Under the pieces are notes generated by a model, which worked only from the letters and a program-made list of their open reading frames with translations, was not told the DNA's origin and did no database searches. From positions 1-33,040 of the forward strand of contig JAKSUC010000039.1 in assembly GCA_024413595.1 (NCBI GenBank): a stretch of DNA of 33,040 nucleotides, given 5' to 3'. Source of the DNA: Bacteroidales bacterium. Lineage in GTDB: Bacteria; Bacteroidota; Bacteroidia; Bacteroidales; UBA3824. This document shows, one piece after another, positions 7,924-17,351 of the stretch (the first letter of the stretch is position 1; the number at the start of each line of letters is the position of its first letter). A program made the translations under genes and the position numbers.

Positions 7924-9521
7924 TGGCAACATTTCCAACACCGACAAATCTAGTTATAAATAATTTTAAAGGTATAAGAAGTAGAAACGTATCGGTAGGT
8001 TCAGATGGGTATGTATCTGCGGAAAAAGCAGTAAATGTAGAACTTGTGCCTGCTGATGATGGAAGTGGTGTTGATTTAAGAACTACATTAGGTAATGTAG
8101 TTTATTTTAATTTAGAAGAACATATAACTGAATTAGGGTTAACAAAACCTAAAATAATTGAAATATTTGAAAGTGAGCAAGACGGTATTAAACACTTGCT
8201 TTTGTATGTTGTTGATAGTGTGCTAGACGGCTGTTTAATAAGGTATTCACCATCACTTAATGAACTAGCATTAGAAAAAAGTAATATGGCTGCTACAAGC
8301 GAAGCAAACGGTATTACAATGTCATCAACTGCTTATGATGTTTTTGCTTTTACTAATGGTGAGGAATATTACTCTTATTGTTATGCTAGAGAAACTAGAA
8401 CAATAAAATTAAATCCTAAATATGAAAATGTAGCAGTTAAAGGCTTACCGCTTGCTGAATATAGAGGTTCACTTGTTATAGGTTGCGAAAATGGAGTTGT
8501 TTTAGCAAGCAGACAAGGTGATATAGAAGATTGGGAATATACTGATATAGACCAAACTAAAGCATGGTATCAATTATTCTATAAAAAAATTACAGCCGTT
8601 GTACCTTATATCGATGGTTTATTAGTATTTACAAACGATAGTAGCACAATGTTAAGTGGTAATTTATCTTATGCAACAGAAGCAGAAAGGTCAAGTGCTT
8701 CTATTGGTGGCTGCTTAAATCATAAGTCTTGGGTTATACATGATAAATATTTATTCTTTTATGACAATAATCAAAAAAATATTTACTATTATATACAAAA
8801 CGATATAGGCGAAAAGGTTGTAGGTAAACCTGTTGGTGATGAAATACAATACTTATTAACCGATGTTAAAGATATGAGTTTTGTATCATATATAGGCAAT
8901 AATAAATCAGAGATATGGTTAAGATTTTGCGATGATGATGATAATACCACTATTTTAATCTTTAACTATACAGAGGGCGAGTTTACAGAAAGAAAAATGA
9001 ACTTTATTAAAGGTTTAACCTCTTATAATTACAAAGTTTTGACCTTTGATAATACAAAAGTTTTTGAAGAAAGAGCAAAAACTGCATTTAACTGTATATT
9101 TAATGGAAAATTTATAGGTGCTTTGTATAGGACACCTTATATGAGTTTAGGCTCATACAATAATCTAAAAGAACAAGATATAAAGCCTTTGTTATCTTAT
9201 GGTAAATATTACAACAATACATTCAGTACAAACTTTTTTAATAATAAAAAGGCAAAATACAAAAGATTTAGAACAGAAGATGGGTTAGATTTTGTTTTTG
9301 GTGATGATACTGATTTAACACCACAAAGAACTATGTGGGACGTTGCAATATTCCCTGAAGAAGATAAAAAAGCAATAGGAACAGTAAAAGCAAAATCTCC
9401 ATCAAGTTATTATTACATAGGTTTTGAAATATTTACAGAAGAAACAGGTGATGACTTCTGTATAAAACAAATAGAATTAAAAGAAATTACACAAGAAACA
9501 GATACTACAGGTGCAAGATGA
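7923..9521 (+). CDS. Tail nozzle / DNA stabilisation protein
   Basis: A 532-residue beta-rich protein directly after the adaptor gene, as with P22 gp10 or T7 gp12. It opens with 'MATFPTPTNLVINNFKGIRSRN', a type of start I associate with podoviral nozzle proteins, followed by repeated beta-strand segments with Gly turns compatible with a propeller. It would form the tail tube below the portal and hold packaged DNA. It overlaps the next gene by 4 bases (ATGA). No short diagnostic motif, so the call is from order, size and pattern. Confidence 0.65.
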   Translation: MATFPTPTNLVINNFKGIRSRNVSVGSDGYVSAEKAVNVELVPADDGSGVDLRTTLGNVVYFNLEEHITELGLTKPKIIEIFESEQDGIKHLLLYVVDSVLDGCLIRYSPSLNELALEKSNMAATSEANGITMSSTAYDVFAFTNGEEYYSYCYARETRTIKLNPKYENVAVKGLPLAEYRGSLVIGCENGVVLASRQGDIEDWEYTDIDQTKAWYQLFYKKITAVVPYIDGLLVFTNDSSTMLSGNLSYATEAERSSASIGGCLNHKSWVIHDKYLFFYDNNQKNIYYYIQNDIGEKVVGKPVGDEIQYLLTDVKDMSFVSYIGNNKSEIWLRFCDDDDNTTILIFNYTEGEFTERKMNFIKGLTSYNYKVLTFDNTKVFEERAKTAFNCIFNGKFIGALYRTPYMSLGSYNNLKEQDIKPLLSYGKYYNNTFSTNFFNNKKAKYKRFRTEDGLDFVFGDDTDLTPQRTMWDVAIFPEEDKKAIGTVKAKSPSSYYYIGFEIFTEETGDDFCIKQIELKEITQETDTTGAR

Positions 9522-9886
9522 TAGTAGATAGATGTAGAGATGTTAATGAATTTGAGAAGTTTCATAGCAAATATGCTAATGAAGCGATACATGATGTTTC
9601 TAGTATATTGTCTAATTGGGACTATCATTTTTGCTTTTATGACGATAACAATAAAGAACTATTAGCATGTGCTTATTTGCATGACGAGGACGGAAAAATT
9701 ATGTTAAGTGGCTTTGCTAAACCTAAACAAATGAATAATGTGATAGATGGCATTAAGTGGGTATCTGACTTCATGAAAAAAGATGTTTTATTTTCTAGGA
9801 CAACAAAAAAACCTGCTAAACTTGTTTTGCTAAGGTCAGGTTTTATAAAAATTGACAATGATTTATTCGTAAGAAAGGCAGGATAA
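9518..9886 (+). CDS. GNAT-fold internal virion protein (T7 gp13-like)
   Basis: A 122-residue protein with the alternating helix/strand pattern of an acetyltransferase fold: 'NEFEKFHSKYANEAIHD', 'FCFYDDNNKELLACAYLH', 'GKIMLSGFAK', then 'LLRSGFIKIDNDLFVRK'. T7 gp13 and relatives with this fold sit between nozzle and internal virion genes, as here. The acetyl-CoA loop (Q/RxxGxG/A) is not evident, so it may be structural and not an enzyme. It is coupled to the preceding gene by a 4-base overlap. Confidence 0.55.
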   Translation: MIVDRCRDVNEFEKFHSKYANEAIHDVSSILSNWDYHFCFYDDNNKELLACAYLHDEDGKIMLSGFAKPKQMNNVIDGIKWVSDFMKKDVLFSRTTKKPAKLVLLRSGFIKIDNDLFVRKAG

Positions 9887-9888
9887 GT

Positions 9889-10476
9889 ATGGGAAGCAAA
9901 AGTAGTTCAAGCAAATCAAGTAGCGACTATTTAATTCAACCAACAACAACCACAAATCTAGGCACTTTTGGTTCAACAACAACAGGTGCTACTGGTTCAA
10001 CTTGGACACCATCTGATTTTCAAAATAAATTTACTACAAACGCACAACAACAAGCATTAAACGCACAAAATGCTATAAGTGATAGAGCGGTATCAGAAGA
10101 AAAAGTTAATGCTATGAATAGTAAGTTCAACGACTCTTTCAATGCAAATTATTTAGCTCCTGCTATGCAAAAAGGATTATTAAGAGGTTCAACTGCTTCT
10201 GATATTTATACAATGGGACAAAAACAATACGCACAAGATTATCAAGATTTAGTAGATGCAGAAGAACAAAGACAATATCAAGCATTAGCAAATGCTTTAG
10301 CAAATTACACAACTATTTACGATATGGCTACTGGAACTACTGGACTTTCTAATGCTCAAAATCAAGCTGCATCTAATTACTATCTTGCTGCTAATAATGC
10401 TAAAAACACAAAAAATGCTAACACTTTTTCAGGTTTAGCAAGTTCGTTGGGTTCTTTGGGAGGTCTAGGAGGTTAA
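9889..10476 (+). CDS. Putative internal virion protein, Ser/Gln/Ala-rich
   Basis: A 195-residue low-complexity protein: Ser/Lys start, Thr-rich stretch, then Ala/Gln/Asn-rich helices (residues about 40-150) and a Gly/Leu-rich tail. It lies in the block between nozzle and the giant 12370-16767 protein where podoviruses encode internal core or ejection proteins. It also has patterns ('LRGSTASDIYTMGQKQYAQDYQDL') resembling small ejection proteins. Function inferred from context. Confidence 0.5.
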   Translation: MGSKSSSSKSSSDYLIQPTTTTNLGTFGSTTTGATGSTWTPSDFQNKFTTNAQQQALNAQNAISDRAVSEEKVNAMNSKFNDSFNANYLAPAMQKGLLRGSTASDIYTMGQKQYAQDYQDLVDAEEQRQYQALANALANYTTIYDMATGTTGLSNAQNQAASNYYLAANNAKNTKNANTFSGLASSLGSLGGLGG

Positions 10477-10477
10477 T

Positions 10478-10861
10478 ATGGAAGCATTAAAAGGTGGTAT
10501 ATCAACAACAAGTGTAGGAAGTGGAAGTGGTGGTTCAAGCTGGGCTAGTGCTTTGCCTATGGTTATGAGTTTATTTAATAGGGCAAAATCATCAAGTGGC
10601 GATGAAGGTATTTCTTTGCAAGGTAGTGGCGATGAAGGTATTTCTTTGCAAGGTAGTACAAGTTCAACAAATAATCTTGGTGCATTAACTTCATTAGCTA
10701 GTGCTTTGTTAGGCAATACAGGAAGTGGACAACAATCTTCAGGAAGTGCAGCAAAAGCAAGTGATTTTTATACACCACAATCTAACGTTGCCTTTAATGT
10801 GCAACCTATTTCTGCTACTAGACAAATGTATATAAAGGGGTTAAACAATGGCATTCAATAA
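10478..10861 (+). CDS. Gly/Ser-rich protein with a 10-residue tandem repeat
   Basis: A 127-residue Gly/Ser/Ala-rich protein with one hydrophobic patch (WASALPMVMSLF). Residues 40-59 contain an exact duplication of SGDEGISLQG encoded by a perfect 30-bp tandem repeat. The 5' end 'EALKGG' resembles 'SALKGG' at the start of the next gene. It overlaps the next gene by 14 bases. Probably a minor virion or ejection protein by position; no family recognised. Confidence 0.5.
   Translation: MEALKGGISTTSVGSGSGGSSWASALPMVMSLFNRAKSSSGDEGISLQGSGDEGISLQGSTSSTNNLGALTSLASALLGNTGSGQQSSGSAAKASDFYTPQSNVAFNVQPISATRQMYIKGLNNGIQ
10595..10654 (+). repeat. Perfect 30-bp tandem duplication in a gene
   Basis: Two identical 30-bp units (10595-10624 and 10625-10654), each encoding SGDEGISLQG, directly adjacent and in frame. 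Identity at synonymous positions suggests a recent slippage duplication, or a variable copy-number tract in a surface-related or internal protein. Confidence 0.9.
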
Positions 10862-11198
10862 TTTAGCAAGTGCTTTAAAAGGTGGAGCATCAAAAAGTGG
10901 TTTTGGTGGAGGTGGTGGAACACCTTGGGGAAATATCGCAAGTTTTGGAAAATCAGGATATAACGCAATATCAAATAAAGACGATAAAGATTATTCTGAT
11001 TTAGAAGAAAGTGTAATTTACCCATTACAAGGTGCAGCAACAGGCTCTCAATTCGGACCTTGGGGTGCAGCAGGTGGTGCATTATACGGTTTAGGATATA
11101 GTTTTAAAGATGATTTAGGATTGAAAGATGACAATATTCTCACAAACTTATTATTCCCTATCGGTATGGGTGATGGTGGTGGTTTTATTGAATTGTAA
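10848..11198 (+). CDS. Gly-rich small virion protein
   Basis: A 116-residue protein with a Gly-rich N-terminus (KSGFGGGGGTPWG), a central acidic part, and a Gly/Ala hydrophobic segment 'GAATGSQFGPWGAAGGALYGLGY' style stretch near residues 62-84. Gly/Ala zippers of this kind are common in podoviral ejection proteins that cross the cell envelope. Overlaps the previous gene by 14 bases and is followed by AAGGAG for the next. Role inferred. Confidence 0.5.
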   Translation: MAFNNLASALKGGASKSGFGGGGGTPWGNIASFGKSGYNAISNKDDKDYSDLEESVIYPLQGAATGSQFGPWGAAGGALYGLGYSFKDDLGLKDDNILTNLLFPIGMGDGGGFIEL

Positions 11199-11208
11199 GG
11201 AGCAATAA

Positions 11209-12360
11209 ATGGCAAACAATATATTAAATAAATTATCACAAGCATTGTTAGGAAATGCAGTACAAGAAGCTTCACAACAAAATGTGCAACAAGCTTATCC
11301 TCAACAAGCTCAAGAATTTTTAAAAACATTACCACAACAAGATTATATGCAACGCATATATAATACTCCTATTCAAGAAAGATTATCCAACGACCAAATA
11401 AATGAAGCATTTATGCAAGGTCGTAATTTAGGAATACCTCAACTTGCACAAAAACAACAAGAGTTAGGTATTAGAATACCTAAAACTGGTGAAGAAATTG
11501 ACTTGGCTATGACAGGTGATTTTAATAAGTATCCTGCATTAGAGATAACAACTTCTACCCCTCAAAGACAAGGTGGTGTTATAAATGATATATTGAGTGG
11601 GTACAAAGAAAATTATAATAACAAGTTTAATGTAAATAATTTAGGTCAAGGCAATAATGCTGCAACTATGTTGGGCGAGGGGCTAGGAACACTAGGAAGA
11701 TTTGCTGATAGTTCGTTAGGTCGTGGAGCATTAACTGCACTTGCTATAAAGGCACTAGGCGGTGATAATTCAGACATGTTAAACTATGGTTTACAAGCAA
11801 GTGTAGCAAGACAAAATGCAAAACTTGCAGATGATATTTATAGACAACAATTAGCAAATCAAGGTATAGAAACAAGCGATTATCGTGGCAACATTACTGA
11901 TGATGTTTATAAAAATGTATCAACAAATGCTTATAGATACCAAAGAAATAAAATGCAACAAGATATAGCAGATGCAAAAGATAAAACATCAAGAGTAAAG
12001 ATGATATTAGACGGATATAATAAAAATATATTTACTGCTGATGATGTTAAAGCAATGTTGGAACAATATGGGTATGATATAAACGACTTAAACATATCTA
12101 ATGCTACCAGAAGTCAAAATTTAAAAGAAAAACTAGAGCCTGCAAAATTAGAAGTTCAAAAACAAAAAGCAAATACTAGCGCTACTAGAGTTGCTAATAG
12201 TTATGCTTTAGGAAAAGAAAAAAATGCTATTGCAAAAGAAAAGATTAAATCTAAACAAAGTGAAAAACCAGTAATAAAACTAGAGAATAATACTAATACA
12301 AAAGATAGCAATAAGCAAACTAAAACAAAGACAACACAACACAAAACTAACGCATTTTAG
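11209..12360 (+). CDS. Putative internal virion / ejection protein
   Basis: A 383-residue protein, Gln/Asn-rich at the N-terminus (about residues 15-70), with a hydrophobic Gly/Leu segment near 150-180 (TMLGEGLGTLGRF...LTALAIKALGG), then long charged coiled-coil-like helices and a Lys/Thr-rich C-terminus. It directly precedes the 1465-residue protein, in the slot of the middle ejection protein of podoviruses. No catalytic motif is seen. AAGGAG at 11198-11203 supports the start. Confidence 0.5.
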   Translation: MANNILNKLSQALLGNAVQEASQQNVQQAYPQQAQEFLKTLPQQDYMQRIYNTPIQERLSNDQINEAFMQGRNLGIPQLAQKQQELGIRIPKTGEEIDLAMTGDFNKYPALEITTSTPQRQGGVINDILSGYKENYNNKFNVNNLGQGNNAATMLGEGLGTLGRFADSSLGRGALTALAIKALGGDNSDMLNYGLQASVARQNAKLADDIYRQQLANQGIETSDYRGNITDDVYKNVSTNAYRYQRNKMQQDIADAKDKTSRVKMILDGYNKNIFTADDVKAMLEQYGYDINDLNISNATRSQNLKEKLEPAKLEVQKQKANTSATRVANSYALGKEKNAIAKEKIKSKQSEKPVIKLENNTNTKDSNKQTKTKTTQHKTNAF

Positions 12361-12369
12361 GAGAGTATA

Positions 12370-15300
12370 ATGCCTGTTAATATATCAAACGAAGAATTAG
12401 ACATATTTAATAATAACGGTTTTACAGATGACGATGTAAAAGCCACAATAGAAAATTATCGCTCTCAAGGTTTAGATGATGTTGCTATTAGGCAAAAGGT
12501 TGATGATAGATTAAAAAGTTGGCAACAAAATGGAACTCAATATATCCAACAGCCTAATCAAGAAAGCAAAACACCTTATGCAGATTTATGGAATGGTTCT
12601 GTTGATGATATTACAAATGCTTATGATAAAGGAGAATTGTCTTTATCAGAAGCTAAAAATTTGCTTAACACAAAAACTAAAATGGAAAACACAAAGGCTA
12701 ACATTCAAGGTCTTGGCGAGGGTACAAGGACAGGCATAGGTGCACTATTGCAAGGTGCAAGTTTTCATCCTGTACTAAACATTCCTTATGTTGGAACTGG
12801 TCTAGGTGGCGCTTTGTTCGAAGCAGGTCAAGGCATTATGGAGGGAAAACCAGCCAAAGATATTTTAAAAGATACAGGCAAAGGTTTTGTTTTTGGTGAA
12901 ACTTTAGGTGCAATCCCTTATGCTGGAAAAGCCGTAGGTAAAACAAAAGTAGGTAAAGCAGTTTTATCTAAAACTGGTGATATATTAGAAAAAGTTGGAA
13001 GAACAAAAGCAGGACAAGTAGCAGATAAAGTTGGTAAAATTTTAAACAAAGAAATAAATTTTCCTAGCAAACAACAAAAACTTAATTTACCTGCCGTAGT
13101 TCCACAAGTGGAACAAAAGGTAAGTGCAAAAATAGTAAACGAAATAGAAACTCCTGATGTAATAAATTTAGGAACATCAAAGCGAGAATTTACACCTGAA
13201 TACAAAGAAGAATTAACAAAACAATTCATGGATGAATTTGAAAGTGGCAAATCAAACGAAATAGAAAAATTTATAATTGAAAATTTATCAAAAGATGAAG
13301 CTCAATCAATATTTGATGAAGGTGTTAATAGATTAAATAAAAAGTGGGAATTAGATGATGCGAAAAAAGAATATAATGACATTAAAAAAAGTTTAGATGA
13401 TAGTGGTTTTGAACTGTCTAAAGATATTAAAAAACAAATTGATTTAGAAAAAAAACAATCTATGGCAGTTGCTAGAAATATAATCAAAGAAGCTACAGGA
13501 AAAAATTATAATGCAAAAACAATAAACTCTAAAAAAGCACAAGAAACAATAGATTTTGCAAATACAAACGATACAATTAGTATTGGCGATTATGCTGCAA
13601 GTCCAGAAGTAGAAAAACTTTTTGGAAAGTTTGACCCAACTGATATAAACAACAATGAAAAATATATCGCAAGAGCTAGAGATATAATTTCTAATGGTGG
13701 TGAAAGCACAACAGAATTTATAGCTAGAAATAAAGCTGATATGGGTAGAGCTTATGCTGAAAAAAAACTTTACGAATTAGAACAAAAATATCCAGAAATT
13801 AAAAGCGAAAAACCTATCGCAGAAAACATATCACAACCAAAAGAACAAGTTATTGCTAAACAACCTGTTGAACAAGTTGCTAACAAGGTTGAAGAAGTGT
13901 TACCACAACCTAAACAAGTTGAGCCACCTGTAAACAAGGTTGAAGAACAAGTATTTGCTAGTCCTGAAAAAGAAAGAGGATTTGTTAAGTCAATAAGAAA
14001 AAATTATGGCGAAGATATTGCTAACCAAATACAAGATAATACATATACTGCTACATCTCATGCAGAGGACATGGCAAAATGGAACTCTTTAAATAAAGAA
14101 CAACAAATTTCTAAAATAAATGATGTTGATGATATGTCAAGAGAAGCAATATACGGTAAAGCAGACGTGGTTAAAAATGCTATAAATAATGGTGAAGAAT
14201 TGCCTTCATCTATATTAGATGGACTTGCGAGCAAAGGTACAGAGTTAGGTCAAACATTAGAAGCATATAAACACTTCACACCTGATACACCAGAAGGTAT
14301 TGCATTAAAAGTTGCACAAGCTAATAGAAAAATAGCACCTAAACAAGCAAACATATTAAAAGACGATGCTAAAACAATTATTAAAGAAGTTCAAGATTTG
14401 AATACAAAAACTGAAGCAGCGCTTAATGATGTGTTGAATAAAGCACCTGAAGATATTAAAAAACAATATAATAAAAAAGGTGATGAAGCTGCTTTATTAA
14501 AGGCTATGGAAAAATATAGAGTTAAAAAAGTAAAACAAACTCAAAGAATTTTAGATAAAGCAGAAGAAGCAAAAATGGTAGGTGTTGCTAGAAAAATAAA
14601 AGAATTAGACAAAGAAGAGCTAAAAGCACAACTTTCTATTCAAAAAGATGAACTAAAAAGAATAAAAGATGTTTCAAAATTACTAGAAAAAAATAAAAAA
14701 GAAGTTTTAAACATAATAACTAAAAAAATACCTGGAGCTAGAAAAGAAAAGGCTATAAAAAGTTTAGCAAATGATATAACTAGACTAAATGAATTAGACG
14801 GTTTAAATCCTGATAATTTTGTAGAACTTATTAACAAACATTATGATTTACCAACAATATCTAAAGACGATTATTCTAAAATTCAAAAACTTTGTGATGA
14901 TTTTGTTAATGAAACTGATGCAAAAAAGAAAAGAGAAGCAGAAGCATATATAAGAAAATTTATATGGGACAAAATACCAAAGACAAGGCAAGCAAAAGAA
15001 AAAGTAAGGAATATAATAAACATGCTTTCTGCACCAGCAGGAAGAATAGCAGATATAGTTAGTACAAATGGTATTAATGCAATATATAGACCTGCTGAAA
15101 AAGTGGTTGCAAAAGGAATAGACGTAGTATCTAACAAGTTATTAGGACAACCTCAAGTAAGAGGTTCATTAAGTGATATATTAGATGCAAAAACTTTTTT
15201 AAATGGCGCATTTAGAGAGGGAAGTATAGCAGCAAAAGATGCTTTAAAAGGAATAGATACTGCAAGTGGTTCAGGTTTAGATAGGTATGAGTTAGGTAAT

Positions 15301-16767
15301 TTACCTATGTTTGAGGGTACATTATATGAAATTCCTGAAAAAATTAGTAGAGCAACAATAAATATACCAGATAGAGCATTCAAGGGTGGAACATTTGATG
15401 TAACTAGCAAAGAATTAAAAAATCTTGGACTTTCAGATGAAGAAATAAATGATATAGCAAATTTTGAAGCATTAAAATCTGTATGGCAACAAAATGGTGG
15501 ACTAGCAGAAGGAACAACAAAAGCAGCAAGATGGATTGATGAAAAAACTGGAAGATTTAGATTAGGTTCAAGAAATATACCATTCCCTAAAACACCAACA
15601 AATTTACAATTAGAGGCTATGGGAAGAACACCAGCAGGGTTTATATCTGCTATGTATAAATATCGTAATGCAAAAACAGTTAAAGAAATAAGAGATGCGC
15701 AAGATGCTTTGGCAAAGGCTTTAGTAGGCACAGGAACAGGTTTAGCTGGTGCTAATATTTTGAGCAATATGAAAAATAATTTAGGTAACTTAAGTTCCGT
15801 TGATGTCAGAGGTGATGATATACAAAACTTACCTGCTCAATCAGTAGTTATGCCAGAAGAAATGCCATATTTAGGTGGAAAAGCATTAGGTTTACAACAT
15901 TTTTATAATTACACTGCTCCAGCTATATTCTGGAAACCATTTTTTGAAGATGATAGAAATATTAAAGAAAGCCTAACAGACCCTATGAATTGGGTTAGAG
16001 GTTCTGCTTCTGTTTCTAAAACAGCGCTTGACGCACCAGGTGTAAAAGGTTTATCAGACATAGGTAAAAGTTTAATAGACGTAAATAACGCATTACAAAA
16101 AGAAGATGATGCTCAACTTTTAGATAGTGCAATTAAGCAAGCAAGTGGAGTAGCAGGTAACACTATGGCTAATTATATATCTCAAGAAATTCCTTTATCT
16201 GGATTTTTAGGAAGCATTAGAAACGCAACCGACCCATATAATAGGGAAGTTTATAGCGAAAATCCACTTGAATATGCTAGAAATAGAGTTATGAATAGAA
16301 TACCTGGTTTAAGCAAAAAGTTACCTATGAAGTACAATGATTTAGGGCAACCATCATTAAGATATAATCTACCAGAAGGTCAAGGTTGGATTAATGCTAT
16401 ATCGCCTGTTACAATATCCAATTATACAGAAAAACCTGAATATATGGATTATTTTGATGAAATTGAAAAAGTTGGAAAAGAATATGGGTTTAAAGGTAGC
16501 AAAAGTATTCAACCTGCTAAGGCAAAAAGATATATTGAAATTGGCGAAGGAAAGGACAAAGAAAAAATAAAACTTAACAATGAACAATATTCTGTTTATT
16601 CAAGAGTTCTTAACTCAACAATTAATAAATATATGGAAGAACTGTATAATAGTCAAGAGTTTATGAACATGGATGTAGAAAGTCAAATTAAAGAAATAAA
16701 CAAATATAAAAAAGAAATTAAAAATGAAGCCAATAAATACATGGTTGAGTATATCAACAATCAATAA
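12370..16767 (+). CDS. Giant internal virion / polyvalent ejection protein
   Basis: A 1465-residue protein, by far the largest in the window. Residues 1-50 are a small helical domain (NNNGFTDDDVKATIENYRSQG pattern, UBA-like). About 116-196 is a Gly/Ala hydrophobic stretch. About 478-530 is a Pro/Gln/Val/Glu linker with an in-frame 17-codon repeat. Around 617-660 lies 'ASKGTELGQTLEAYK', a pattern I associate with large polyvalent proteins; 670-830 is coiled-coil-like, and about 1117-1135 another Gly/Ala hydrophobic segment. No lysozyme or transglycosylase motif was found. Position and architecture suggest the large core protein that is ejected with the DNA and forms an envelope channel. Confidence 0.6.
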   Translation: MPVNISNEELDIFNNNGFTDDDVKATIENYRSQGLDDVAIRQKVDDRLKSWQQNGTQYIQQPNQESKTPYADLWNGSVDDITNAYDKGELSLSEAKNLLNTKTKMENTKANIQGLGEGTRTGIGALLQGASFHPVLNIPYVGTGLGGALFEAGQGIMEGKPAKDILKDTGKGFVFGETLGAIPYAGKAVGKTKVGKAVLSKTGDILEKVGRTKAGQVADKVGKILNKEINFPSKQQKLNLPAVVPQVEQKVSAKIVNEIETPDVINLGTSKREFTPEYKEELTKQFMDEFESGKSNEIEKFIIENLSKDEAQSIFDEGVNRLNKKWELDDAKKEYNDIKKSLDDSGFELSKDIKKQIDLEKKQSMAVARNIIKEATGKNYNAKTINSKKAQETIDFANTNDTISIGDYAASPEVEKLFGKFDPTDINNNEKYIARARDIISNGGESTTEFIARNKADMGRAYAEKKLYELEQKYPEIKSEKPIAENISQPKEQVIAKQPVEQVANKVEEVLPQPKQVEPPVNKVEEQVFASPEKERGFVKSIRKNYGEDIANQIQDNTYTATSHAEDMAKWNSLNKEQQISKINDVDDMSREAIYGKADVVKNAINNGEELPSSILDGLASKGTELGQTLEAYKHFTPDTPEGIALKVAQANRKIAPKQANILKDDAKTIIKEVQDLNTKTEAALNDVLNKAPEDIKKQYNKKGDEAALLKAMEKYRVKKVKQTQRILDKAEEAKMVGVARKIKELDKEELKAQLSIQKDELKRIKDVSKLLEKNKKEVLNIITKKIPGARKEKAIKSLANDITRLNELDGLNPDNFVELINKHYDLPTISKDDYSKIQKLCDDFVNETDAKKKREAEAYIRKFIWDKIPKTRQAKEKVRNIINMLSAPAGRIADIVSTNGINAIYRPAEKVVAKGIDVVSNKLLGQPQVRGSLSDILDAKTFLNGAFREGSIAAKDALKGIDTASGSGLDRYELGNLPMFEGTLYEIPEKISRATINIPDRAFKGGTFDVTSKELKNLGLSDEEINDIANFEALKSVWQQNGGLAEGTTKAARWIDEKTGRFRLGSRNIPFPKTPTNLQLEAMGRTPAGFISAMYKYRNAKTVKEIRDAQDALAKALVGTGTGLAGANILSNMKNNLGNLSSVDVRGDDIQNLPAQSVVMPEEMPYLGGKALGLQHFYNYTAPAIFWKPFFEDDRNIKESLTDPMNWVRGSASVSKTALDAPGVKGLSDIGKSLIDVNNALQKEDDAQLLDSAIKQASGVAGNTMANYISQEIPLSGFLGSIRNATDPYNREVYSENPLEYARNRVMNRIPGLSKKLPMKYNDLGQPSLRYNLPEGQGWINAISPVTISNYTEKPEYMDYFDEIEKVGKEYGFKGSKSIQPAKAKRYIEIGEGKDKEKIKLNNEQYSVYSRVLNSTINKYMEELYNSQEFMNMDVESQIKEINKYKKEIKNEANKYMVEYINNQ
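13882..13947 (+). repeat. 15-bp in-frame direct repeat in linker
   Basis: AACAAGGTTGAAGAA occurs at 13882-13896 and 13933-13947, 51 bp apart, encoding NKVEE twice in the Pro/Gln/Val/Glu linker of the giant internal protein. It suggests the linker grew by a local duplication that has since diverged. Confidence 0.7.
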
Positions 16768-16769
16768 AA

Positions 16770-16781
16770 TATGATATAATA
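16770..16781 (+). promoter_or_regulatory. Extended -10 promoter for the fibre cassette
   Basis: TATGATATAATA carries TGNTATAAT (16772-16780), in the 32-bp gap between the giant internal protein and the first fibre gene. AAAGGA at 16787-16792 follows as ribosome binding site for ATG 16800. No convincing -35 is present. Confidence 0.5.
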
Positions 16782-16799
16782 TAAGCAAAGGAAAACAAA

Positions 16800-17351
16800 A
16801 TGGCAAGACCGAGTTTAAATTTAGCAGTTGCTGGGCAAAAATGTAGGGCTAGCGAATACAACGAAAACTTTGAATTAATGATGGACTATATTGAAGATAA
16901 TGTAGTTCCAGACCAAACAGGTAAAAGTGGTAAATTTTTAACTACTGATGGCGAAAAATTAAGTTGGGGTACAGTAGCAGATGCAACTGTAAATATTATG
17001 ACAGCTATATATCCTGTTGGTTCAATTTATATAGGATTAACCAGTACTTGCCCTTTAGCAAGTTACTTTGGAACATGGGAAAAAGTTGCTGGTGGTAGAG
17101 TATTGCAAGGTGCAGATGATAGCACTTATGTAGCAGGTCAAACTAAAGAAGCAGGGCTACCTGACCATAACCACGTTTATCAATATCCGATTACATGGGC
17201 AGTAGGTGGTGGTGGTGGCGCAGGTCAGTATGTTGCTGGTTCATATGGTGCGAATACAACATGGGCTTCAAGTGTAAATAGCATTTATGGAAATTCAACA
17301 ACAGTTCAGCCTCCTGCATTAGTAGTTAATATATGGAAAAGGACAGCATAA
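16800..17351 (+). CDS. Tail fibre / gp10-C-terminal-like adhesin
   Basis: A 183-residue protein with the hallmark pattern of phage receptor-tip domains related to the T4 gp10 C-terminal/collar group: 'YPVGSIYIG', 'FGTWEKVAGGRVLQGAD', 'GLPDHNHVYQY', a Gly-rich loop (residues about 138-147) and the terminal 'PPALVVNIWKRTA'. These domains trimerise and sit at fibre ends. Residues 1-40 are the likely attachment part. It opens the receptor-binding cassette; the stop overlaps the next ATG by one base. Confidence 0.75.
   Translation: MARPSLNLAVAGQKCRASEYNENFELMMDYIEDNVVPDQTGKSGKFLTTDGEKLSWGTVADATVNIMTAIYPVGSIYIGLTSTCPLASYFGTWEKVAGGRVLQGADDSTYVAGQTKEAGLPDHNHVYQYPITWAVGGGGGAGQYVAGSYGANTTWASSVNSIYGNSTTVQPPALVVNIWKRTA

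Noticed and set aside
15153..15767. 204-residue open frame on the minus strand
   Set aside because: Lies wholly inside the giant internal protein gene; composition is Ser/Phe/Leu shadow-like and no ribosome binding site is present.
12370..16767. Tape-measure protein
   Set aside because: The neighbours are podoviral nozzle and fibre genes with no tail tube, sheath or chaperone genes, so a tape measure is not expected.
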